Below, one piece after another: positions 58,304 through 64,000 of a stretch of 64,000 nucleotides of DNA. The notes beneath the pieces were generated by a model. That model saw only the letters and a list, made by a program, of their open reading frames with translations, searched no databases and was not told where the DNA came from. Numbering within the stretch: the stretch's first letter is position 1; the number at the start of each line of letters is the position of its first letter. The stretch lies in assembly GCA_902491475.1 (NCBI GenBank), contig CABUHY010000012.1, positions 6,729 to 70,728 of the forward strand, in the 5' to 3' direction. A program made the position numbers and the translations under genes. Source of the DNA: an uncultured Eubacteriales bacterium (lineage in GTDB: Bacteria > Bacillota > Clostridia > Oscillospirales > Acutalibacteraceae).

Positions 58304-59233
58304 ATGAATAAAATACATTTTGATGTTGAGACCGACGGCTTTTACGGCGCTTATTGGGAGTGTCCCGAGAAAACCGACTGCGGAATTATTGCAATGCTCG
58401 GCGACGACCCCGAGGACCATATGGCTCGTTCGGCGGTCAAATGGCTGCATAAAAGGGGCGTAAATGTGCTTACAATGTCGCCCGGAAAGAAGAATTACAG
58501 CCATCACAACTATCCGCTCGAAAGGGTGGAGAGCGCAGTTGCGTATCTCAAATCGCACGGCAACAAAAAGGTCGGAATTGCGGGCGCGTCCACAACGGCT
58601 ACACTTGCGCTGACGGCGGCTTCATATTTTAATGATATTTCGCTTACCATTGCAATGACTCCGAGCGATTTTATCTGGCAGGGCTTTGAGCAGGGCAAGA
58701 GAGACGGATATACAGAGTGGCCGATTGAAAACGAGTCGCTGTTTACATACAGGGGCGAACCGCTGCCGTATATGCCGTTTAAGTATCAGCACCCCGAGTA
58801 CGGCAGGATTATGAAGGAAGAGTGCAAGCGCACGGGCGATATGCTTTCCTCCGTAAAGCTGTTTGAGGACTCGGAAAAGGACAGACCCCATCCCGAGGAC
58901 GAGATGATAAAGGTCGAAAACATAAAGGGAAAGCTCGTCTTAATCGGTGCGGAGGACGACTCGCTCTGGAACGCCGCAAAATATATCCGCAGAATGGAAA
59001 AACGGCTGTCCGAAAAGCCGCACGACTGCGATGTCGAAATTGCGGTATACGAACACGGAACGCATTTTGTGTTCCCCGAGAGTATGCTCAAATGTATGCT
59101 TCCCGTAGGTGCGGATTTGTTTGTGAAGATTGCGTTCGTTGCGGCTAAAAAATATCCGCAGGAGTGCAAGCAGACGAGAATTGACATTGACCGACGCATA
59201 TGCAAGGCGATTTCGGATTGGAAAAAGATATAA
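58304..59233 (+). CDS. Alpha/beta hydrolase, BAAT acyltransferase/thioesterase-like
   Basis: The 309-residue protein resembles the C-terminal domain of bile-acid-CoA:amino acid N-acyltransferase and acyl-CoA thioesterases. The nucleophile elbow is GIAGASTTAT, with Ser in place of the Cys or Ser found in relatives. The acid is probably Asp in GAEDDSLWNAAKY, and the His is in EHGTHFVFPES. The substrate is unknown; acyl thioesters or conjugated acids are possible. It lies upstream of the TetR gene but is separated from it by a strong promoter. Confidence 0.8.
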   Translation: MNKIHFDVETDGFYGAYWECPEKTDCGIIAMLGDDPEDHMARSAVKWLHKRGVNVLTMSPGKKNYSHHNYPLERVESAVAYLKSHGNKKVGIAGASTTATLALTAASYFNDISLTIAMTPSDFIWQGFEQGKRDGYTEWPIENESLFTYRGEPLPYMPFKYQHPEYGRIMKEECKRTGDMLSSVKLFEDSEKDRPHPEDEMIKVENIKGKLVLIGAEDDSLWNAAKYIRRMEKRLSEKPHDCDVEIAVYEHGTHFVFPESMLKCMLPVGADLFVKIAFVAAKKYPQECKQTRIDIDRRICKAISDWKKI

Positions 59234-59250
59234 AAATGTGCAAAAAGCTA

Positions 59251-59292
59251 TTGACAAATGTTGAAAAACGATATAATATAACACTGTTATAT
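59251..59292 (+). promoter_or_regulatory. TetR-operon promoter with palindromic operator
   Basis: TTGACA (59251-59256) pairs with TATAAT (59272-59277, spacing 15) or TAATAT (59274-59279, spacing 17). The perfect palindrome ATATAACA-C-TGTTATAT at 59276-59292 overlaps the -10 and start site, a typical TetR repressor position. Confidence 0.8.
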
Positions 59293-59308
59293 GATTTGCG
59301 GGGTGTTG

Positions 59309-59923
59309 ATGTTGACTGAAAACTCGACTTTAGAGAAAATACAGTCGGCTGCCGAAGCGGAATTTTCTGAAAAAGGCTTTAAGTCGGCGTCCCTTCGCAA
59401 TATTGTAAAAACCGCAGGTGTTACCACCGGAGCGTTCTACGGATATTACAACAGCAAGGAAGAACTGTTCGGTGCGCTTGTCAAAGAGGCATATGATTAT
59501 GTCCTTGACACCTACAAGAGGTCATTGAACGATTTCGATGAACTCCCCGACACTGAAAAACCGCAGCATATGGGCAAGGCGGGCGGAAACTGCATGAAAG
59601 AAATTTTGGTTTACGCCTACTCTCATAAATCGGCGCTGAGGCTTATTCTGCTTCATTCCGACGGAACGGAATATTCGGGAATGGTTGATAAGATGGTGGA
59701 GCTTGAAGTTGAGGCAACGCACAGGTATTATGACACCCTGCGCCGTCTCGGCCGCAAGGTCCCGTATATCGACGAACGGCTTGAACACATTCTCGTCACA
59801 GGAATGATGAACGCCTGTTTTGAGATGGTAATCCACGATATGAGCTTTGAAAAGGCGGAAAAATATCTTGAAGAGCTCAATGCGTTTTACACTGCGGGCT
59901 GGTTAAAAATTATGGGGCAGTAA
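59309..59923 (+). CDS. TetR-family transcriptional regulator
   Basis: The 204-residue protein has an N-terminal TetR helix-turn-helix (GFKSASLRNIVKTAGVTTGAFYGYYNSKEELFGALV) and a variable ligand-binding C-terminal domain. I use ATG 59309 because an upstream ATG at 59291 lies within the operator palindrome. It is followed by two ABC exporter genes and probably represses the three-gene unit, releasing when an inducer binds. Confidence 0.87.
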   Translation: MLTENSTLEKIQSAAEAEFSEKGFKSASLRNIVKTAGVTTGAFYGYYNSKEELFGALVKEAYDYVLDTYKRSLNDFDELPDTEKPQHMGKAGGNCMKEILVYAYSHKSALRLILLHSDGTEYSGMVDKMVELEVEATHRYYDTLRRLGRKVPYIDERLEHILVTGMMNACFEMVIHDMSFEKAEKYLEELNAFYTAGWLKIMGQ

Positions 59924-59944
59924 TGCTCTTTAATTTTTAGCGCA

Positions 59945-59964
59945 GAGTTAGCGGTTGCTAACTC
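59945..59964. repeat. Inverted repeat between tetR and ABC genes
   Basis: GAGTTAGC and GCTAACTC flank GGTT, a perfect 8-bp stem 40 bases before the ABC start codon. There is no T-run after it. It could be a second operator, an RNA stability element or an attenuator. Confidence 0.5.
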
Positions 59965-60004
59965 AAATAACAGTTTTGTATATCGTTACAAGGAGGTAAT
60001 TTCT

Positions 60005-61783
60005 TTGAAAGAAGAGAAAAAGCAGTCAAATTTAAGCCGCTTGCTTGAATATGCGGGCTCACGCAAGGCACTTGTATATCTTTCCTGGGTCCTGTCCGCC
60101 GCAAGCGCATTTTTAGCGCTTATGCCGTTTTGGTATATCTGGCGCATACTTAAAGAGGTCATAGAGGTTGCGCCGAATTATTCCGAAGCGCAGAATGTAA
60201 CCTCGTACGGCTGGACGGCAGTGCTGTTTGCGGTGCTTACGGTGCTTGTGTATATAGCGGGTCTTATGTGCTCGCACGCCGCAGCGTTCAGAATAGCGAC
60301 AAACATCAGGATAGACCTGACAAACCATATATCAAAATTCCCGTTGGGAAAGCTTGAAGAATTCGGAAGCGGTAAGCTTCGCAGAGTTATTTCGGAGACC
60401 TCGGGAGCTGCGGAGGCATACCTTGCGCATCAGCTTCCCGATAAATACCGTGCTATGGCAAACATAGTCGGTATGCTCATTCTGTTGTTCGTTTTCGATT
60501 GGAGAATAGGTCTTTTGAGCCTTGTGCCGGTCGTTATAGCTTTCATTTGTATGAGCGGTATGACGGGCAAAAATATGCAGCAGAAGATGACCGAATACCA
60601 AAATTCGTTGAGCGATATGTCCAACGAAGCGGTTGAATATGTAAGAGGTATTCCCGTTGTAAAGACCTTCGGTCAGACCGTGTTCTCATTTAAGAAATTC
60701 AAGGCGACCATCGACAACTACGAAAAATGGACGACCGATTACACGCTTAATCTCCGCGGACCGATGATGCTTTACACTCTTGCGGTAAACAGCGTGTTCG
60801 CATTCCTTATCATTGCGGGCTTTTGGTTCTCGCACGGAAGCGTTACGGGAGAATTTTTGCTCAATATGCTTTTCTACATAATCGTAACTCCCGTTATTTC
60901 GCTTACAATGACAAGACTTATGTATATGAGCGAAAACAATATGATAGTAAATGACGCCATTGCGAGAATTGACGAGGTTCTCGGCTGCGAGGAGCTTCCC
61001 GTATCGGATAAGCCCGCTCATCCCGCAGACCGCTCGGTTGAGCTTGAAAATGTTAAGTTTTCGTATGACGGAGTTAAGAATGCGGTTGACGGCGTGTCGC
61101 TTAAAATCGGCGACGGACAGACCGTAGCGTTCGTCGGTCCCTCGGGCAGCGGTAAGACAACGCTTGCAAACATCATCGCAAGGTTCTTCGACCCGCAGTC
61201 GGGTAAGGTACTCATAGGCGGCACGGATGTAAAGGATATTGACAAAAACGAGCTTATGGAAACCGTTTCCTTTGTTTTCCAGGACAGCAAGCTTATAAAG
61301 GCGTCAATCCTCGACAATGTCCGCCTCGGCAAAAAGGACGCAACCGAAAAAGAGGTTACGGACGCACTCAAAGCCGCACAGTGTACGGATATTATCGAAA
61401 AATTCCCCGATGGAATAAATACCGTAATCGGCTCAAAAGGCGTATATCTTTCGGGCGGCGAAACACAGAGAATTGCCGTTGCGAGGGCTATGCTCAAAAA
61501 CTCGCCGATAATCATACTTGACGAGGCGACAGCCTATGCCGACCCCGACAATGAGGTCAAGGTGCAGAGGGCTATGAACGAGCTTGCCAAGGGCAAGACG
61601 GTAATTATGATAGCTCACAGGCTCTCGACGGTAGTCAACGCAGACAAGATATTTGTTATGAAGGACGGAAAGCTCGAACAGAGCGGTGCGTTCTCCGAAC
61701 TCTCCGAGAAAGACGGACTGTTCTCACAGATGTGGAACGACTATTGCAAGTCCGTTGAGTGGAAAGTATCAAAGGAGGGGTAA
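60005..61783 (+). CDS. ABC exporter half-transporter 1 of TetR operon
   Basis: The 592-residue fused permease-ATPase starts at TTG 60005 with AAGGAGG 8 bases upstream. Six membrane helices are followed by a nucleotide-binding domain with Walker A GPSGSGKT (378-385), signature LSGGETQR and Walker B IIILDEATA (D506, E507). Both catalytic residues are intact, unlike the first half of the MarR-controlled exporter. It should pair with the next gene product as a heterodimer. The substrate is unknown; TetR control suggests a toxic compound or metabolite. Confidence 0.88.
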   Translation: MKEEKKQSNLSRLLEYAGSRKALVYLSWVLSAASAFLALMPFWYIWRILKEVIEVAPNYSEAQNVTSYGWTAVLFAVLTVLVYIAGLMCSHAAAFRIATNIRIDLTNHISKFPLGKLEEFGSGKLRRVISETSGAAEAYLAHQLPDKYRAMANIVGMLILLFVFDWRIGLLSLVPVVIAFICMSGMTGKNMQQKMTEYQNSLSDMSNEAVEYVRGIPVVKTFGQTVFSFKKFKATIDNYEKWTTDYTLNLRGPMMLYTLAVNSVFAFLIIAGFWFSHGSVTGEFLLNMLFYIIVTPVISLTMTRLMYMSENNMIVNDAIARIDEVLGCEELPVSDKPAHPADRSVELENVKFSYDGVKNAVDGVSLKIGDGQTVAFVGPSGSGKTTLANIIARFFDPQSGKVLIGGTDVKDIDKNELMETVSFVFQDSKLIKASILDNVRLGKKDATEKEVTDALKAAQCTDIIEKFPDGINTVIGSKGVYLSGGETQRIAVARAMLKNSPIIILDEATAYADPDNEVKVQRAMNELAKGKTVIMIAHRLSTVVNADKIFVMKDGKLEQSGAFSELSEKDGLFSQMWNDYCKSVEWKVSKEG

Positions 61784-61786
61784 GAG

Positions 61787-63520
61787 ATGATTAAAAAACT
61801 GCAAAGAAGATTTGCCCTTTCAAGAAAAGGCACAATAGATACAATTAAGGGCAGTTTGTTCTGCGCCTTGCAGAATGTAGCCTTTATGCTGCCCGTAGGT
61901 TTGCTTTATCTGCTTGTAAAGGATATGCTTTCGGGCTCGCTCGAAAAAAGCCGCATGCCGTTTTATATTGTCGGCTGTATAGTATGTGCGGCGATAATCC
62001 TTATCACAACAAGACTTCAGTACAACAGCACATTCCTTGCGACCTATGTTGAAACGGGCGTAAGAAGAATAAACCTTGCCGAAAAGCTCAGAAAAATTCC
62101 GCTTTCGTTCTTCGGCAAAAAAGACCTTGCGGATTTGACCTCGGCCATTATGAACGACTGCGCCGTGCTGGAAACCAGCCAGTCGCACCAGGTCTGCCCG
62201 CTTATAGGCTCGATAATTTCAACAACGGTCATAGCGATTTCGCTGTTTGCGTTTGACGCGAGAATGGCGCTTGCGAGCGTATGGGTTCTCCCGATAGCGT
62301 TCCTTATAGTCGCTTTCGCTTCCCGTGTGCAGAAGAGCCTTTCAAAAAAATCAATGCAGGCAAAAATAGCCTGTGAGGACGGAATACAGGAATGCATCGA
62401 AACCATGCCCGACCTCAAGGCGAACAACGCCGAAAAGGAATATCTTGCCGGACTTGACGAAAAGATAAGACATCTTGAGTCAAGACTTTTCAAGGCAGAG
62501 TTCGGAACGGCGGCATTTGTAGTGTCCTCAAGCCTTATTTTAAGACTCGGCATTGCCACAACGGCACTTACGGGAGCGTATCTGCTTATAAAGGGCGAAA
62601 CCGATATTCTTACATTCTTTATGTTCCTGCTTGTAGCTTCAAGGCTTTACGACCCGCTTGAAAATGCGCTTCAGAACCTTGCGGCGGTAATTGCGACAAA
62701 CACAAATATCGAGCGTATGAATGAAATTCTCGACTGCCCCGTTCAGGACGGCAAAACAGAGCTTGACAACAAGGGCTGCGACATTAAATTCGACGGCGTC
62801 GGCTTCGCTTACGACAACGGAGAAACGGTGCTCGACGATGTGTCGTTTACCGCAAAGCAGGGCGAGGTTACCGCTCTTGTAGGACCGTCGGGCGGCGGCA
62901 AAACCACGGTTTCCCGTCTTGCGGCGAGATTCTGGGATATTAAGAAGGGTAAGATTACGGTAGGCGGCGAAGATATTTCAAAGGTTGACCCCGAAACGCT
63001 TATGTCGCTTTACTCGATAGTTTTCCAGGATGTTACGCTGTTTGACAATACGGTTATGGAAAATATAAGAGTCGGCAAAAAGGACGCAACGGACGAAGAA
63101 GTGCTTGCGGCGGCAAAGCTTGCAAATGTCGATGAATTCGCAAACAAGCTTCCCGACGGTTTCAATTCAAATATCGGCGAAAACGGCTGTGAGCTCTCGG
63201 GCGGCGAGAGACAGAGGATTTCAATCGCAAGAGCCTTCCTTAAAGACGCACCGATTATCCTGCTTGACGAAGCGACGGCAAGCCTTGATGTCGAAAATGA
63301 AACCTCAATTCAGCAAGCTCTTTCGAGACTTATTAAGAATAAGACGGTTCTTATCATCGCTCACAGAATGAGAACCGTTTCGGGCGCAGACAAAATCGTT
63401 GTGCTCAAGGACGGTAAAATCGAAGAGCAGGGCGCACCCGCAGAGCTTCTTAAACACGACGGAGCCTTTGCCCGTATGGTAAAACTTCAAACCGAAAGCA
63501 ACAAATGGGCAATCGAATAA
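61787..63520 (+). CDS. ABC exporter half-transporter 2 of TetR operon
   Basis: This 577-residue partner has six membrane helices and a nucleotide-binding domain with Walker A GPSGGGKT (366-373), signature LSGGERQR and Walker B IILLDEATA (D494, E495). It starts 3 bases after its partner stops, with AGGGG just upstream. Two consecutive half-transporters of unequal sequence strongly suggest a heterodimeric exporter. No terminator is obvious before the next promoter. Confidence 0.88.
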   Translation: MIKKLQRRFALSRKGTIDTIKGSLFCALQNVAFMLPVGLLYLLVKDMLSGSLEKSRMPFYIVGCIVCAAIILITTRLQYNSTFLATYVETGVRRINLAEKLRKIPLSFFGKKDLADLTSAIMNDCAVLETSQSHQVCPLIGSIISTTVIAISLFAFDARMALASVWVLPIAFLIVAFASRVQKSLSKKSMQAKIACEDGIQECIETMPDLKANNAEKEYLAGLDEKIRHLESRLFKAEFGTAAFVVSSSLILRLGIATTALTGAYLLIKGETDILTFFMFLLVASRLYDPLENALQNLAAVIATNTNIERMNEILDCPVQDGKTELDNKGCDIKFDGVGFAYDNGETVLDDVSFTAKQGEVTALVGPSGGGKTTVSRLAARFWDIKKGKITVGGEDISKVDPETLMSLYSIVFQDVTLFDNTVMENIRVGKKDATDEEVLAAAKLANVDEFANKLPDGFNSNIGENGCELSGGERQRISIARAFLKDAPIILLDEATASLDVENETSIQQALSRLIKNKTVLIIAHRMRTVSGADKIVVLKDGKIEEQGAPAELLKHDGAFARMVKLQTESNKWAIE

Positions 63521-63527
63521 TAAAGTG

Positions 63528-63556
63528 TTGATTTTCCTGCCGTGACGCTGTATAAT
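63528..63556 (+). promoter_or_regulatory. Promoter of small anchored protein
   Basis: TTGATT (63528-63533) and TATAAT (63551-63556) are spaced by 17 bases. Confidence 0.75.
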
Positions 63557-63588
63557 CAAATTGATAAAACGCAAGGGTGGGAACAGAT

Positions 63589-63900
63589 ATGAATTTAAGT
63601 ATGATAATATCTTTGATTGTCATATTTGTCGTCCTGTTCACACAGCAAAGCGGAAAATATCTGCGGATTATACAGAACAGGAAAAAAGGGAGGAAAAGAA
63701 GTATGCCCACTGAGCTTATTAAGGAGTTTATCGGCAAGGTCTGTAACATTTCGCTTTTCAACGATTCTTTCGGAGTTACGGGAAAAATCGTTGCGGTCGA
63801 GGATAACTGGATAAAGATAAATGAAAAATCGACTGTGAGGCTGATAAACGGAGATATGGTAAGGGATATAAAAATAATGCCCGACAAATACCAAAAATAA
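63589..63900 (+). CDS. Small membrane-anchored protein with SH3/Sm-like domain
   Basis: The 103-residue protein has one N-terminal membrane segment (about 4-20) and a basic stretch (KKGRKRS). The compact C-terminal domain (about 45-100) reads IGKVCNISLFNDSFGVTGKIVAVEDNWIKI, then IRL-like strands, a pattern of small five-stranded barrels. I believe that it belongs to a domain of unknown function found in Clostridia (possibly DUF6897), but cannot confirm this. ATG 63589 is chosen; a GTG at 63577 is in frame. It has its own promoter and terminator. Confidence 0.72.
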   Translation: MNLSMIISLIVIFVVLFTQQSGKYLRIIQNRKKGRKRSMPTELIKEFIGKVCNISLFNDSFGVTGKIVAVEDNWIKINEKSTVRLINGDMVRDIKIMPDKYQK

Positions 63901-63911
63901 TATACGAACCC

Positions 63912-63947
63912 ACGGGTATCGGACTTTGCCGATACCCGTATTTTTTT
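63912..63947 (+). terminator. Intrinsic terminator after small anchored protein
   Basis: ACGGGTATCGG pairs with CCGATACCCGT around ACTTTG, then ATTTTTTT. Confidence 0.9.
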
Positions 63948-63962
63948 GTCAAGCAATTGATG

Positions 63963-63985
63963 AAAACCCCCGGTTCTACCGGGGG
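63963..63985 (-). terminator. Probable terminator of a minus-strand gene beyond the window
   Basis: CCCCCGG and CCGGGGG flank TTCTA (63967-63985). On the minus strand the stem is followed by TTTTC, so it probably ends a transcript entering from the right. Confidence 0.65.
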
Positions 63986-64000
63986 AAAAAGAATGCTTTA

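Overview
The window looks like a chromosomal segment from an anaerobic, probably spore-forming Clostridia species of the gut Ruminococcaceae/Oscillospirales type (Bacillota). I infer this from the Gls24-like/FakA/RecG block, a YpeB spore-germination protein, a SpoIID/LytB-domain protein, tandem class B sortases, a single-chain glycyl-tRNA synthetase, ThiT under a TPP riboswitch, MntP under a yybP-ykoY riboswitch, and many TTGACA-N17-TATAAT promoters with AGGAGG ribosome-binding sites. Codon use is moderately GC-rich almost throughout. The exception is an AT-rich patch at about 26.6-28.0 kb. No complete insertion sequence, integrase, prophage or CRISPR array is visible.

Layout. 0-7.7 kb: end of a peptide-ABC binding protein, Asp23/Gls24 protein, FakA-like kinase, RecG, a LysM-G5-M23 cell-wall protein, RlmD-type methyltransferase. 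7.7-13.5 kb: a repeat element, a membrane-bound XRE regulator, UppP, an anchored protein of unknown function, a HAD phosphatase, RarA. 13.5-16.5 kb: two tRNA-Ser genes, a tRNA-Ala gene, a SLOG/ribbon-helix-helix divergent pair, the manganese exporter MntP, and a dense set of dispersed repeats and hairpin arrays. 16.5-26.6 kb: GlyS, a lipid kinase, a MarR-controlled heterodimeric ABC exporter, an aminotransferase, RsmA, a TSCPD protein, ThiT. 26.6-30.1 kb: accessory small secreted and membrane proteins, a lipoprotein with 11-residue repeats, and YpeB. 30.2-37.6 kb: one tightly packed operon (cysteine desulfurase, ThiI, PncC/CinA-C, two class B sortases, SpoIID-like protein). 37.6-43.5 kb: GalE behind a structured leader, LemA and a TPM-domain protein, a repeat cluster, a DUF1846 protein, uracil-DNA glycosylase. 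43.6-46.3 kb: a metal-efflux operon (HMA chaperone, P1B ATPase, ArsR regulator) with a 22-bp perfect palindromic operator. 46.3-52.9 kb: flavin reductase-like protein, MATE exporter, and an L-fucose operon (fucA, fucU, kinase, fucI). 53-58.1 kb: two XRE regulators (one fused to a degenerate superoxide-reductase-like domain), an NSS transporter, a metallo-beta-lactamase-fold protein, a Cof-type phosphatase, GtrA. 58.3-63.9 kb: an alpha/beta hydrolase, then a TetR-controlled heterodimeric ABC exporter and a small membrane-anchored protein.

How the genes work together. Most units are recognisable physiological modules with local control: Mn2+ efflux by riboswitch, thiamine uptake by riboswitch, metal efflux by ArsR, and drug or lipid export by MarR and TetR. 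In the desulfurase-ThiI pair, sulfur from cysteine is probably handed to tRNA 4-thiouridine synthesis. The fucose operon covers isomerisation, phosphorylation and aldol cleavage, but no transporter or regulator for it lies in the window.

The least explained material is non-coding. It comprises (i) a dispersed element of about 225 bp, with two nearly identical copies 26 kb apart and several partial copies; (ii) arrays of short hairpins separated by a conserved AATATCACT/GTGATATT spacer whose two halves are reverse complements; (iii) a 140-bp imperfect palindrome at 40.7 kb; and (iv) a structured leader before galE. Among proteins, the most unusual are the sortase/SpoIID operon, the LEA-like repeat lipoprotein beside ypeB, the paralogous small membrane proteins of contrasting base composition, and the XRE-desulfoferrodoxin-like fusion.
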